Numbered from the stretch's first letter, positions 1 through 9,313 are shown. The stretch: DNA of 64,000 bases from JAIBJN01 sp963775395 (GCA_963775395.1 CAVZIX010000016.1:43201-107200), one strand, 5' to 3'. Numbers and translations: made by a program. The notes: generated from the sequence alone by a model not told the origin.

Positions 1-423
1 CACCGTGCGGCCGCGGGCAAGCTCGCGCACGAAGCACAGCCCGGCCTCGGTCTCGCCGCTCGTCGGCGCCCGGTTCGAGGCCGGCCGGCCGGGACGATGC
101 GGATGCGTCGGGACGACGTTCCAGAGGAGCACGTCGTCCGCGATGCCGAGCTCGGACAGCACCCGGTGGACGATCGTCGCGCTCGCCTCGCCGGGCGGCT
201 CGCCGGTCAGCTGGCGCTCCGACGTGAACGGGACGCCGCTCACGCGCGCGCCTCGGTAGCCGGCCGCCTCGCCCACGAGCAGGAGGCGGGCGCCCCGGCG
301 CTCCTCGAGGTAGGCGGCGAGGCGCTCGCGGCGCAGCCCGGCCCGCTCGCCGTCGCGATAGAAGTTGTAGGTCGCTCCGATGCGGGCTGCCGCAAGGTCG
401 CGAACGAAGGTCTCGACCCGCAT
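1..423 (-). CDS. Uracil-DNA glycosylase superfamily protein (3' part outside window)
   Basis: The 141 visible codons are the N-terminal part of the protein; the rest lies beyond base 1. The core motif GEAAG near residues 51-55, followed by YRGARVSGVPFTSE, resembles the GEAPG...G(I/V)PF active-site region of family 4/5-like uracil-DNA glycosylases. A second conserved-looking segment, LWNVVPTHPH, follows. The likely role is removal of uracil from DNA in base-excision repair. It starts with ATG at 423, back to back with the MFS transporter, and both probably use one near-symmetrical -10 element. The exact subfamily cannot be decided from a partial sequence. Confidence 0.75.
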   Translation of the reverse strand, partial: MRVETFVRDLAAARIGATYNFYRDGERAGLRRERLAAYLEERRGARLLLVGEAAGYRGARVSGVPFTSERQLTGEPPGEASATIVHRVLSELGIADDVLLWNVVPTHPHRPGRPASNRAPTSGETEAGLCFVRELARGRTV

Positions 424-430
424 GGGGCGC

Positions 431-439
431 GTAGCCTAC
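431..439. promoter_or_regulatory. Shared bidirectional -10 element (GTAGCCTAC)
   Basis: Read on the plus strand, TAGCCT (432-437) ends 8 bases before a GTG at 446. Read on the minus strand, TAGGCT (438-433) ends 9 bases before the ATG at 423. One 9-base element could thus drive both leaderless divergent genes. Inferred from sequence only. Confidence 0.5.
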
Positions 440-445
440 CGCCCC

Positions 446-1574
446 GTGCGCCGCATCACGTTTCCCCTCTACGTCGGCGGCTTCCTCGGCCCGTTCGGCG
501 GCGCGATGCTCATCGCCATCATCCCGAACGTGGCGGCCGGGCTCGACGCGTCGGTCACTCAGGTGGCCGCCGCGATCACCGCGTACATGGTGCCGTTCGC
601 CGTGCTCCAGCTCTTTTCGGGAACAGTCGCGGAGCGGCTTGGCCCGCGGCGCGTCGTCCGCGCCGGGTACATCGGCTTCGGCGCGGCCGCGCTCGCGTGC
701 GCGCTCGCGCCCGAGATCTGGAGCTTCCTGGCCGCACGGGCGGTGATGGGCGCCGCCAACGCGTTCCTCTCCCCCATCCTCCTCGCGGCGCTCTCGGAGG
801 TCGTCGCGCCGGCCGTGCTCGGACGGACGGTCGGGACGTTCGCCGCCGCGCAGACCGCGGGCCTCACGCTCGCGCCCATCCTCGGCGGCGTGCTCGGCGA
901 GATCTCCTGGCGGCTCGCGTTCGTGCTGGTTGCGATCGTGTCGGTCATCCTCGCCCTTCCGCGTCAGACGCTGGGCGCGGCCGAGCGACCGGCTGCCGAC
1001 GCTCCCCGCGCCTCGTTCCGGGCGCTGCTCAACCGCTGGATCGCGCTCCTCGCCAGCCAGGCTGCGCTCGGCTACCTCGGCTTCACGGCCATCGGCTTCG
1101 TGCTCGTCCTCGTCGCCGCCGAGGAGTACGACCTCGGGTCGAGCGCGCGGGGTCTCGCTCGTCGCCGGGTACGGGATCGGCGGGATCCTGTTCGGCCGCT
1201 ACGCCGGCTCGGTCGTCGACCGGATCGGACGGCCGTCCGCCGCGCTCGCGGGGGCCGTGGCGTGCACGGCCGGCGTCGCCTGCCTGATCTTCGCGCCGAA
1301 CGTCTGGAGCTTCGCCCTCGTCTACTTCGCCATCGGGTGTGCCTCGACGTTCGTGTGGGCAGGCCTGAACACGATCGCGGTGGAGTCGTTCCCCGAGAAC
1401 CGCGCCGGCGCGACGTCGGCCTACAGCGCGTTCAAGTTCGCCGGGGTGGCGATCGCGCCGCTCGTCTACGTGCCCCTCTTCCACGTCGACACGCGGCTGC
1501 CGTTCGTCCTCGCGACGGGCTTCTCGGCGCTCCTGGCTGTCCTCATCGTTCCGTGGTTCAGGCGGTACCGATGA
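446..1574 (+). CDS. MFS transporter, apparent +1 frameshift
   Basis: A 12-TM major facilitator protein, probably a drug or metabolite exporter of the inner membrane; the substrate cannot be told. The N-terminal half (LYVGGFLGPFGGAML, then GPRRVVRAGY) reads in one frame to about 1150. The C-terminal half (SLVAGYGIGGILFGRY to WFRRYR) continues in the next frame. The break lies at a GGGG run, 1149-1152. The total length, 1129 bases, equals 376 codons plus one base, so a single extra G explains it. GTG 446 fits the -10 at 432; ATG 422 is an alternative start. The stop overlaps acylphosphatase by ATGA. Confidence 0.75.
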
Positions 1575-1834
1575 GGCGCCGGGTCGTCGTCCACGGGCTC
1601 GTGCAGGGCGTGTTCTTCCGCGACACCGTGCGCCGACACGCGCAGTCGCACGGCGTGGCGGGCTGGGTGCGGAACAACCCCGACGGGACGGTGGAGGCCG
1701 TGTTCGAGGGAGCGCCCGAGGCGGTCGAACGGCTTGTCGCCTTCGTCCATGAGGGCCCGAGCGGGGCGATCGTCCAGCGCGTGGAGGTCAGGGACGAGGA
1801 GGACGAAGGGCTCTCGGGCTTCGCCATCCGCTGA
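1571..1834 (+). CDS. acyP: Acylphosphatase
   Basis: An 87-residue protein of normal family length. It opens with RRRVVVHGLVQGVFFRDTVRR, matching the V-x-G-x-VQGVxFR signature in which the loop arginine binds the acyl phosphate. GWVRNNPDGTVEAVFEG supplies the catalytic asparagine region. It hydrolyses acyl phosphates such as acetyl phosphate or 1,3-bisphosphoglycerate in the cytoplasm. Its ATG overlaps the stop of the preceding MFS gene (ATGA), so the two are probably translationally coupled, though no functional link is obvious. Confidence 0.92.
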   Translation: MRRRVVVHGLVQGVFFRDTVRRHAQSHGVAGWVRNNPDGTVEAVFEGAPEAVERLVAFVHEGPSGAIVQRVEVRDEEDEGLSGFAIR

Positions 1835-1887
1835 GGTTGGAACCTTCGTACGCCGGCAGGCGTAGTAGCGGCGAGAGGAGGAATCGC

Positions 1888-2499
1888 ATGAGACGAATCC
1901 TGATCGCAGCAATCCTCGCCGGCGCCCTCTACCAGGCGGGCGTGGCGAGCGCGGGGTGCATGGCGACCGTCGGCCTCGCCCCACCCCCGCAGGGCATCGC
2001 CCCGGGGACGACCTGGTCGGCAGAGATCACCGTGCTCCAGCACGGCGTGCAGCCGCTTCCGAACGCGAAGACGGCCCAGCCGACGCTCACGATCGTGAAC
2101 ACCGAGACGGGTGCCGAGCAGACGTTCGTCGCCCAGCGCACCAAGGATCCGGCCGTCTACACGGCCCAGGTCGTGTTCCCGGCAGCCGGAAGGTGGCGCT
2201 ACGAGGTCTTCGACGACTTCACGAGTGAGGGTGGCCAGCCCGTTCCGTGCGCCCAGACGCACACGTTCGCGGCCGTCGACGTCGGCGGGCCTGCGGGTGG
2301 GGGCAGCCAGACGCCTCCGAGCTCCGGCGAGCCGGCGCCCGCGCCGGCACAGCCCGTGCCCGCGGCCGCGTCGGCCGACGACGGAGGCTTCCCGGTCTGG
2401 CCCGTCGTGGGCGCGCTGCTCGCGGGGCTGGCCGCCGTCGCCGCGTCGCTGCTCCTGCTCCGCAGGCGCAGCGGGCGCCCGGAGGTGGTGGCGCACTAG
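1888..2499 (+). CDS. Secreted, C-terminally membrane-anchored Ig-like (YtkA/FixH-like) protein
   Basis: 203 residues. The N-terminus MRRILIAAILAGALYQAGVA is a signal peptide. The middle, about residues 25-120, is a beta-rich domain of the YtkA/FixH-like type (TLTIVNTETGAEQTF, YTAQVVFPAAGRWRYEVF), which is often found in copper or respiratory-chain accessory proteins. A Pro/Ala-rich linker leads to a C-terminal TM segment and an RRRSGR tail, so the domain sits outside the membrane. ATG 1888 is chosen because GAGGAGG lies just upstream. The specific function is unknown. Confidence 0.65.
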   Translation: MRRILIAAILAGALYQAGVASAGCMATVGLAPPPQGIAPGTTWSAEITVLQHGVQPLPNAKTAQPTLTIVNTETGAEQTFVAQRTKDPAVYTAQVVFPAAGRWRYEVFDDFTSEGGQPVPCAQTHTFAAVDVGGPAGGGSQTPPSSGEPAPAPAQPVPAAASADDGGFPVWPVVGALLAGLAAVAASLLLLRRRSGRPEVVAH

Positions 2500-2502
2500 C
2501 CG

Positions 2503-3654
2503 CTAGACGGGGATCCGGCGCATGAGGCCTGCGCCCGCCAGCGGCAGGAGGGCGGCGAGGCCGAAGGCGAGGCCCCACGAGGTGGATTCGACAAGAACGG
2601 CGAAGAGGGGCGGCGCGAGGCCCGAGGCGACGGCAAGGCCCGTCTGCTGGAAGCCGAGCGCCGCCCCGGCACGTCTCCGGCCCGCCAGCTCGGCCGTGGC
2701 CGTGAAGGAGAGCCCGTTCCAGGACTGAGAGAGCGCCCCGGCGACGAGGAAGGCCGGGATGAAGAGGGCGAGCGGCGCCGATGTCAGGGCGGCGCTGACC
2801 GCCAGGGAGACCGAGAGGGCGAAGGCCAGCTTGAGGAGCGGCTGGATCCGCGCGCCGATCCTGTCGGACCAGCGTCCCACGATGATGCGCAGCGCCGCGC
2901 CGATCAGCTGCATCCCCGCGAACACCGCCGCGGCCGCCGTGGTCGAGAGCCCGCGCACGCCGTGGAGGAAGAGGACGGTGAAGGCCATGATGCTGATCTG
3001 GGCGAGCACGATCAGGCCGCTCCCGACGGCCAGACGCCACATGCGCCGGTCGCGGAGCGGGTTGCCGATGTCCTCGAGGCGCTCGCCCTCGTCGGGCGGC
3101 GCTTCCCGCAGCCCGATCGCGCCGGTGACCGCCGTCGCCAGGCACGCGCCGGCGAGGACGAGAAACCCGGCCTGGGTCCCGCCGGCGTCCGCAATCGGCG
3201 GCAGCGCCAGCGCCGCCGCCGCGCCGCCCAGCGGAAGCGCCGTCTGGCGAACCCCGAGCGCGAAGCCCCGCTCGGCCGGGTGGAACCAGCTCATCACGGC
3301 CCGTCCGCTGGCGGCATTCACGCTCGCACCGGCGCCGCCGGCAAAGACGAGCGTCACGACCAGCACGGCGTAGCCGGACGTGTAGGCGGCGACCACGAGG
3401 GCGCCCGCGGCCAGGGCCAGCCCCGAGGCGAGGACGCCGCGCTCGCCGACCCTGTCCGTGAGCAGCCCCCAGGGCAGGAGGGTGACCACCGAACCGACGC
3501 TGATCGCCGCGAGGACGACGCCGACCTCGGGCAGCGAGAGCCCGTACTCGTCGCGAAGCTGCGGCGCCATGACCGGGATTCCGAGGAAGACGGCCGAATA
3601 GCTCGCCTGCGCGAGCGTCCCGAGAGCGAGGATCGTCCACCGGTAGCGGCTCAC
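2503..3654 (-). CDS. MFS transporter
   Basis: 383 residues with 12 predicted TM helices. The MFS loop motif between TM2 and TM3 is visible as GLLTDRVGERG, and SDRIGARIQP is the equivalent in the second half. The family covers organic-anion and metabolite permeases; no substrate can be assigned. It is unbroken, unlike the MFS gene at 446. The GTG start at 3654 lies 6 bases after TAGCCT (3666-3661), a likely leaderless promoter. It stands alone, convergent with the secreted-protein gene. Confidence 0.85.
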   Translation of the reverse strand: MSRYRWTILALGTLAQASYSAVFLGIPVMAPQLRDEYGLSLPEVGVVLAAISVGSVVTLLPWGLLTDRVGERGVLASGLALAAGALVVAAYTSGYAVLVVTLVFAGGAGASVNAASGRAVMSWFHPAERGFALGVRQTALPLGGAAAALALPPIADAGGTQAGFLVLAGACLATAVTGAIGLREAPPDEGERLEDIGNPLRDRRMWRLAVGSGLIVLAQISIMAFTVLFLHGVRGLSTTAAAAVFAGMQLIGAALRIIVGRWSDRIGARIQPLLKLAFALSVSLAVSAALTSAPLALFIPAFLVAGALSQSWNGLSFTATAELAGRRRAGAALGFQQTGLAVASGLAPPLFAVLVESTSWGLAFGLAALLPLAGAGLMRRIPV

Positions 3655-3660
3655 GCGGCG

Positions 3661-3666
3661 AGGCTA
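3661..3666 (-). promoter_or_regulatory. -10 hexamer TAGCCT for MFS gene
   Basis: TAGCCT on the minus strand ends 6 bases before the GTG at 3654, the spacing seen repeatedly in this window for presumed leaderless genes. Confidence 0.45.
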
Positions 3667-3708
3667 TCCCGCGGACGATCCCACGAGCCCGGCCAAGACG
3701 TGAGCGGG

Positions 3709-3724
3709 GCCTCCCGAAGGAGGC
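3709..3724. terminator. Hairpin downstream of the guaB-guaA operon
   Basis: GCCTCC-CGAA-GGAGGC forms a 6-bp stem with a 4-base loop in the gap after the zinc-ribbon gene. A second small stem (GCCG-CTT-CGGC) lies near 3733-3743. No T tract follows, so terminator function is tentative. Confidence 0.35.
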
Positions 3725-3754
3725 GCTCAGGAAGCCGCTTCGGCCCTCACGTTC

Positions 3755-3908
3755 CTAGCCGCAGCAGCCTTCCTTGTACCTGCACGCGAGGCAGTGCCAG
3801 CTGGCCTTCGTCCACGTCATCTCCTTGCCGCAGCGCGGGCAGGTCGCCTCTGCCTCGGCCTCGTCCGCGGGGAGGCGGCACGCGGCCTGCTCGGCCTCGG
3901 CGCCTCAC
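3755..3908 (-). CDS. Small zinc-ribbon protein downstream of guaA (apparent +1 frameshift after start)
   Basis: The C-terminal half reads CPRCGKEMTW, then WHCLACRY and KEGCCG: two CxxC knuckles plus a terminal Cys pair, a typical zinc ribbon. The reading frame is open straight from the guaA stop but has no start codon of its own. If one G is removed just after the GTGA overlap with guaA (GTG at 3908-3906), a 50-residue protein beginning VSAEAEQAAC results. The length, 154 bases, is 51 codons plus one, like the other frameshifts here. Codon use supports coding throughout. Partner and function are unknown. Confidence 0.55.
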
Positions 3909-5485
3909 TCCCACTCGATCGTCGCCGGCGGCTTCGAGGAGAGGTCGAGCGCGACGCGGTTCACGGCCGGCACCTCGTTGATGATCCGGCCCGAGATCGT
4001 CTCCAGCAGGTCGTAGGGAAGCCGCGCCCAGTCCGCGGTCATGGCGTCCTCGGACGTGACCGCGCGGATGACGATCGGGTAGGCGTAGGTGCGCTCGTCG
4101 CCCTGCACGCCGACCGACTTGATCGCCGGCAGCACGGCGAAGCACTGCCAGAGCTCGCGGTAGAGCCCTGCCCGGCGCACCTCCTCGAGCAGGATCGCGT
4201 CGGCCTCGCGGAGGATCTCGAGCCGCTCCTCGGTGACGTCGCCGATGATCCGGATCGCGAGGCCCGGGCCCGGGAACGGATGCCGCCAGACCATCTCCTC
4301 CGGCAGGCCGAGCTCCTCACCGACGCGTCGAACCTCGTCCTTGAAGAGCATGCGAAGCGGCTCGACGAGCTCGAGGTCCATGATCTCCGGCAGGCCGCCG
4401 ACGTTGTGGTGCGACTTGATCGTGGCCGCGACACCGTCGGCCGATCCGCCCGACTCGATCACGTCGGAGTAGAGGGTCCCCTGCACGAGGTGCTTGATGC
4501 TGCCGAGCGAACGTGCCTGTTCCTCGAAGACGCGGATGAACTCCTCGCCGATCGCCTTGCGCTTCTCCTCGGGATCGGTGACTCCGGCGAGGCGTGCGAG
4601 GAACCGCTCGCGGGCGTCGACGTGCACGAGCGGCACGTGGAAGTGGCGGCCGAACGTCTCTACTACCTGCGCCGCCTCGTCCTTGCGCAGCAAGCCGTGG
4701 TCGACGAACACGCACGTGAGCTGATCGCCCACGGCCTTGTGCACGAGCAGCGCGGCGACCGCGGAGTCGACGCCGCCCGACAAGGCACAAAGGACGCGCT
4801 CGCTCCCGACCTGGGCGCGGACGCGCGCCGTCTCCTCCTCGATCACCGCCGCGGCCGTCCACACGGGCGGTGCATCCGCGACCCGGTAGAGGAAGTTCTT
4901 GAGGATCTCCGTCCCGTGCTCGGTGTGCAGCACCTCCGGGTGGAACTGGATGCCGTACAGGCCGCGCGAGGGGTCCTCGAAGCCGCTGATCGGCGTCGAG
5001 GGCGACTCGGCCGTGACGCGCGCCCCGTCGGGCGCCGCGGTGACCGAGTCGCGGTGGCTCATCCACCCGACCTGCTCGTCCGGGAGGCCGCCGAAGAGCG
5101 CGCTCGAGGGATCGACGCGCACCTCCGCCCTGCCGAACTCCGAGCCGTCCGTGCGTTCGACACGGCCTCCGAGGTCGCGCGCCATCAGCTGCATCCCGTA
5201 ACAGATGCCGAGCACGGGCACGCCCAGGCCGAAGATTCCCGGGTCGGCCTCCGGCGCGCCCTCCGCGTAGACCGAGGCCGGCCCGCCCGAGAGGACGAGC
5301 GCGAGCGGCCGCCGCGCGGCGATCGCCGCTGGGGCAGTCGTGTGATGGACGAGCTCCGAGTAGACACGGCATTCGCGGATACGCCGCGCGATCAGCTGCG
5401 AGTACTGGCCACCGAAGTCGACGACGAGGACGGGGCGCTCTTCCGGCGCCGGCTCCTGGAGCGGGAGCGCGACGACCTCGCCCAC
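3905..5485 (-). CDS. guaA: GMP synthase (glutamine-hydrolysing)
   Basis: Converts XMP to GMP with glutamine and ATP. 526 residues of normal length. The class I amidotransferase domain carries its nucleophile in GICYGMQ (C95) and its His/Glu pair in GIQFHPEV (H182, E184). The ATP-pyrophosphatase domain has the P-loop SGGVDS (236-241). The dimerisation domain ends with the family-typical PPATIEWE. The GTG start overlaps the guaB stop by one base (TAGTG), so guaB and guaA form one operon for the two steps from IMP to GMP. Confidence 0.97.
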   Translation of the reverse strand: MGEVVALPLQEPAPEERPVLVVDFGGQYSQLIARRIRECRVYSELVHHTTAPAAIAARRPLALVLSGGPASVYAEGAPEADPGIFGLGVPVLGICYGMQLMARDLGGRVERTDGSEFGRAEVRVDPSSALFGGLPDEQVGWMSHRDSVTAAPDGARVTAESPSTPISGFEDPSRGLYGIQFHPEVLHTEHGTEILKNFLYRVADAPPVWTAAAVIEEETARVRAQVGSERVLCALSGGVDSAVAALLVHKAVGDQLTCVFVDHGLLRKDEAAQVVETFGRHFHVPLVHVDARERFLARLAGVTDPEEKRKAIGEEFIRVFEEQARSLGSIKHLVQGTLYSDVIESGGSADGVAATIKSHHNVGGLPEIMDLELVEPLRMLFKDEVRRVGEELGLPEEMVWRHPFPGPGLAIRIIGDVTEERLEILREADAILLEEVRRAGLYRELWQCFAVLPAIKSVGVQGDERTYAYPIVIRAVTSEDAMTADWARLPYDLLETISGRIINEVPAVNRVALDLSSKPPATIEWE

Positions 5486-6997
5486 TAGTAGCCCGGCCTG
5501 TAGTTCGGCGCTTCCTTGACGACGGAAACGTCGTGCGGGTGGCTTTCGCGCTGGCCCGCCGAGGTCACGCGCACGAAGCGTGCTTCCTTCAGCTCCGAGA
5601 TCGTCGCGGCGCCGCAGTAGCCCATGGCCTGCCTGAGGCCGCCGACGAGCTGGTGGACGACGTTGCGGATCGGCCCCTTGTACGCGACGCGGCCCTCGAT
5701 CCCCTCGGGGACGAGCTTCCCGACCTCCTCCACGTCCTGCTGGAAGTAGCGGTCGCTCGAATGACGCGCGCGCATGGCGCCGAGCGAGCCCATGCCCCGG
5801 TACTCCTTGAACTGCTCGCCCTGGTGGAAGACGACCTCGCCCGGGCTCTCGTCCGTCCCGGCCAGGAGCCCGCCGAGCATCACCGTGTCGGCGCCGGCGG
5901 CGACGGCCTTGGCGATGTCGCCGGAGAAGTTGATCCCGCCGTCGGCGATGATCGGCACGTCGTGGCGGGAGGCCGCGCGTGCGCAGTCGTACACCGCGGT
6001 GATCTGCGGGACACCGATGCCGGCGACGACGCGGGTGGTGCAGATCGCGCCGGGGCCCATGCCGACCTTGATCGCGTCGGCCCCCGCGTCCGCGAGCGCC
6101 TCGGTCGCCTCGGGCGTCGCGACGTTGCCGGCGATCACCGGCACGTCGGAGCGGCTCTTGAGCTCGCGCACCGTCTCGACGACTCCGTGCGAGTGGCCGT
6201 GCGACGTGTCGACGACGAGCACGTCGACGTCTTCGTCCACGAGCGCCGCGGCGCGTTCGAGCCCTTCGGGGCCCGTGCCGACGGCGGCCGCGACGCGCAG
6301 GCGCCCCTGGTCGTCCTTGGTGGCGAGCGGATACTTGAGGCGCTTCGAGATGTCCTTGACGGTGATCAGGCCCTTGAGCCTGCCGTCAGGGTCGACGACG
6401 GGGAGCTTTTCGATCTTGTGCCGGTGGAGGACGGCGCGCGCCTCCTCGAGCGTCGTGCCGACCGGGACGGTGACCAGGTCTTTCGCGGTCATGAGGTCGG
6501 CGACGGGGCGCGCGGTGTCGTCCTCGAAGCGGAGGTCTCGGTTCGTGAGGATCCCGACCAGGCGGCCGTCGTCGTCGGTGATCGGCACTCCCGAGATCCG
6601 GTAGGTCTCCATGATCGCGAGCGCCGATGCGACGGGCGCACCGGGCGGCAGGGTGACCGGCTCGACGATCATGCCCGGCCTCGGAGCGCTTGACCTTGTC
6701 GACCTCGGCGGCCTGCGCCTCGACGGCGAGGTTGCGGTGGACGACCCCGATGCCGCCCTCGCGCGCAAGGGCGATCGCCGTGCGCGCCTCGGTGACGGTG
6801 TCCATGGCAGCGGAGACGATCGGGATCTCGAGCGAGATCGAGCGCGTCAGCCGCGTCGTCGTCGTCACCTCGCCAGGGAGCACCGTCGACTCGGCGGGGA
6901 CGAGCAGGACGTCGTCGAACGTGAGGCCTTCCTTGGCGAACTTCGCCTCCAGGGCGAGAAGACGCTCGATCTCGTCCTGACGAAGCTCGACACTCAC
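5485..6997 (-). CDS. guaB: IMP dehydrogenase, apparent +1 frameshift
   Basis: Oxidises IMP to XMP with NAD+, the committed step of guanine nucleotide synthesis. Residues 1-108 (LTFDDVLLVPAEST, IPIVSAAMDTVTEA) read in one frame up to VDKVKRSEAG. The rest continues in another: two CBS domains, then GPGAICTTR with the catalytic Cys near 319, and YRGMGSLGAM for the flap region. The break is at a CCC run, 6674-6676; deleting one base restores the usual SEAGMIVEPVTL. The length, 1513 bases, is 504 codons plus one. Because guaB is normally essential, sequence error is more likely than decay. Confidence 0.93.
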
Positions 6998-7077
6998 CGT
7001 CGAGCGATCGTACCAAGCGGACTGGCCGACCTAATTGGGAGCGCTCGACGAAACGCAGCCTGTGCCGCCGAGCACTC

Positions 7078-8037
7078 CTAGCCCTCCTGGGCCACGTGCT
7101 CGATGTGCTCGAGCTGGACGAGCGGCGCCAGGCGGGTCGCCTCGCGGAGGTCGAAGCGTCCGGCGCCCGCCTCGAGCACCGACGCGGTGCCGGCGGCGAC
7201 GGCCGAGCGCACGGCGTCCTCGAACGGCCGCCCGGCCACGCGGGCGGCGAGGAAGCCGGCCAGCAGCGTGTCACCGGCGCCGACGACCGAGGTCGGCTCG
7301 ACGCGCGGAGCCTCGGCACGGACGCGCAGCGCCGTGCGGTCCTCGCGCAGAAGCGCGTAGCAGCCTGTGTCGAGCGTGATGAGAACGTTCCGCGCGCCGA
7401 GGTCGGCGATCTCGTCCAGCCCGGCCGCGAGGTCCTCCTCGTCGACGAACTCGTGGCCGACGAGCGCCTCGGCTTCCTGCTGGTTCGGCGAGACGAGGTA
7501 CGGCTCGGCCTCGACCGCGAGCCGGAGCGGCTCACCCTCCGTGTCGACGACGGCGAGGAGCTGGTCGCGGTTGAGCGCACGTACGAGCTCGCCGTAGAAG
7601 CCCGGGTCGACGCCCCGCGGAAGCGAGCCCGCGAGGACGACGAACTCGGCGCCCTGGGCGAGGTAGGCGAGCTTCTCGCGGAGGATGTCGAGCTCCTCCT
7701 CGCTCACCTCGGGCCCCCACTCGTTGATCTCGGTGTAGGCGTTGGAGGTCGGGTCGAGCACCGCGATCGACGTCCGGGACTCCTGCTTGATGCGGACGAA
7801 GTCGTTGAGGATGCCCTCGTTCGTCAGCTCCTCGACGAAGAGCGTGCCCGTGCGGCCGCCGGCCAGGCCGGTGCAGACGACCGGCGCGCCGAGCTGCTTC
7901 AGTGCGCGGGCAACGTTGATCCCCTTCCCGCCGGCACTGGGGAAGCCAACGCTTGCACGGTGGCGCTGACCCGGCTGGAAGTTCGGAACGACGAGCGTCC
8001 GGTCGATCGCTGCGTTGAGCGTGACGGTGACGATCAT
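7078..8037 (-). CDS. PfkB-family hexose-phosphate kinase (1-phosphofructokinase-like)
   Basis: 319 residues. MIVTVTLNAAIDRTLVV and GGKGINVARAL are the N-terminal signatures of the LacC/FruK/PfkB branch. TSVVGAGDTLLAGFLAA holds the catalytic-base and anion-hole motif (GAGD). The family phosphorylates fructose-1-phosphate, tagatose-6-phosphate or fructose-6-phosphate. No PTS genes are adjacent, so the substrate is open. It follows the guaB region in the same direction, but an intergenic gap separates them. Confidence 0.88.
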   Translation of the reverse strand: MIVTVTLNAAIDRTLVVPNFQPGQRHRASVGFPSAGGKGINVARALKQLGAPVVCTGLAGGRTGTLFVEELTNEGILNDFVRIKQESRTSIAVLDPTSNAYTEINEWGPEVSEEELDILREKLAYLAQGAEFVVLAGSLPRGVDPGFYGELVRALNRDQLLAVVDTEGEPLRLAVEAEPYLVSPNQQEAEALVGHEFVDEEDLAAGLDEIADLGARNVLITLDTGCYALLREDRTALRVRAEAPRVEPTSVVGAGDTLLAGFLAARVAGRPFEDAVRSAVAAGTASVLEAGAGRFDLREATRLAPLVQLEHIEHVAQEG

Positions 8038-8111
8038 CCGAGTGGATACGGAGAAGGCACCCGAAACGATCCTACCGTCAGCCGGGCGCCCGCCGCCGTG
8101 CGCGGCCCGAG

Positions 8112-8130
8112 GAGGGTTCGCCGAACCCTC
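8112..8130. terminator. Hairpin at the 3' end of the carboxypeptidase gene
   Basis: GAGGGTTC-GCC-GAACCCTC is a perfect 8-bp stem with a 3-base loop that overlaps the stop codon of the dacC-like gene. No T tract follows, so it may terminate weakly or protect the 3' end. Confidence 0.45.
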
Positions 8131-9286
8131 AGAGGCCCGGAATGACCGCCGAGACCATGTCGCCCGCCTCGTCGAGCGCCCGGTCGGCGTACCAGCCCGC
8201 GCGCTCGCGGATGGTCGGCGCCGGCACGTCGCGCGCGGCCACGAGATCGACGCGCGCGACCTCGCGGTCGTCGAGCGTCACCACGACCTCGCCGAGCTTC
8301 TGGCCCTTCTGGATCGGCAGGTCGACCATCGCAGGGGCGATCACCCGCTCGACGAACTGCGTCCCGTCCCCGAGGCGCACGACGCGCGCGGCGCCCCCGG
8401 CGGCGACGAGGCCGACGTGCTCTTCCTCGAACGGGATCGCGGCCGTCGCGTACCGCGCGCCCTCGCGCACGAGCGTGAAGGTCGCGTACTGGTCGAAGCC
8501 CCACTCCACGAGCTCTGTCAGGTCGACGTTGCGACGCTCGCGGCCGGGGCTGCCGAGGATGATGGCGTAGACGTTCGTCGGCCCGCGCTTCGCGGACGCG
8601 ACCTGCGCCCAGCCGGCGTTGTCCGTGTGCCCGGTCTTGACGCCGACGAGGCCCTGCACCCGCCAGAGCAGGTCGTTCCAGTTCTTCAGCGTGCGTGGGC
8701 CGGCGATCTGCATCGTCTTCGTGCGGGCGAGCCTGCGCACCAGCGGGCGCTGCATCGCGATGCGGGCGAGCGCGAGCACGTCCTCGGCCGAGGAGAAGTG
8801 GCCCGGCGTGTCGAGGCCGTCCGGGCGCACGTAGTGGGTGTCGTCGAGCCCGAGCTCCGCCGCCTTCTCGTTCATCAGCTGCACGAACCGCTGCACGCTG
8901 CCGTCGCCGACGTGCGCGGCGAGCGCGAACGCGGCGTCGTTGGCGCTCTGGATCAGCGCCGCAGCGAGCAGGTCGCGAACCGTGAGCCGCTCTCCGGCGC
9001 TCAGGAAGATCGACGACCCGCCCTGGCCGATCGCCCTGGGCGAGACCGTGACGACGTCGCGCGGCTTCGCGCGCTCGAGCGTGACCAGCGCGGTCATCAA
9101 TTTCGTGATGCTCGCCATGGCCATGCGGCGGTCGGCGTTTTCGGCGTAGAGCACGTCGCCCGTGCGCCCGTCCGCGACGATCACGGCGCGCGCGTCGACC
9201 GGCGGCGGCGTGGAGGCCGCAGCGGAGAGGGCGACGACGAGCGCGGCGGCGACGGCCGCGAGCAGGGCGAGGACGCGCAGGTGCAC
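8129..9286 (-). CDS. D-alanyl-D-alanine carboxypeptidase (PBP5-type)
   Basis: 385 residues. An N-terminal hydrophobic signal sequence (VLALLAAVAAALVVALSAAA) is followed by the three serine-peptidase S11 motifs: SITK at 59-62, SAN at 114-116 and KTG at 217-219. A beta-rich C-terminal domain follows, as in PBP5. It trims the terminal D-Ala of peptidoglycan pentapeptides outside the membrane. GTG 9286 is preferred over upstream starts because it precedes the signal peptide directly and lies 7 bases after TAGCCT. It is divergent from the small gene at 9314. Confidence 0.93.
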   Translation of the reverse strand: MHLRVLALLAAVAAALVVALSAAASTPPPVDARAVIVADGRTGDVLYAENADRRMAMASITKLMTALVTLERAKPRDVVTVSPRAIGQGGSSIFLSAGERLTVRDLLAAALIQSANDAAFALAAHVGDGSVQRFVQLMNEKAAELGLDDTHYVRPDGLDTPGHFSSAEDVLALARIAMQRPLVRRLARTKTMQIAGPRTLKNWNDLLWRVQGLVGVKTGHTDNAGWAQVASAKRGPTNVYAIILGSPGRERRNVDLTELVEWGFDQYATFTLVREGARYATAAIPFEEEHVGLVAAGGAARVVRLGDGTQFVERVIAPAMVDLPIQKGQKLGEVVVTLDDREVARVDLVAARDVPAPTIRERAGWYADRALDEAGDMVSAVIPGL

Positions 9287-9293
9287 GGCCCTC

Positions 9294-9303
9294 AGGCTAT
9301 AAC
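9294..9303. promoter_or_regulatory. Overlapping divergent -10 elements
   Basis: AGGCTATAAC contains TAGCCT on the minus strand, 7 bases from GTG 9286, and TATAAC on the plus strand, 10 bases from ATG 9314. The two promoters would overlap almost completely. Confidence 0.4.
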
Positions 9304-9313
9304 TCGTAGAGCG

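Noticed and set aside
3755..5485. UGA readthrough of guaA adding a zinc ribbon to GMP synthase
   Set aside because: guaA ends with its usual TIEWE. The ribbon gains a normal GTGA start if one extra G is removed, as in seven other genes here.
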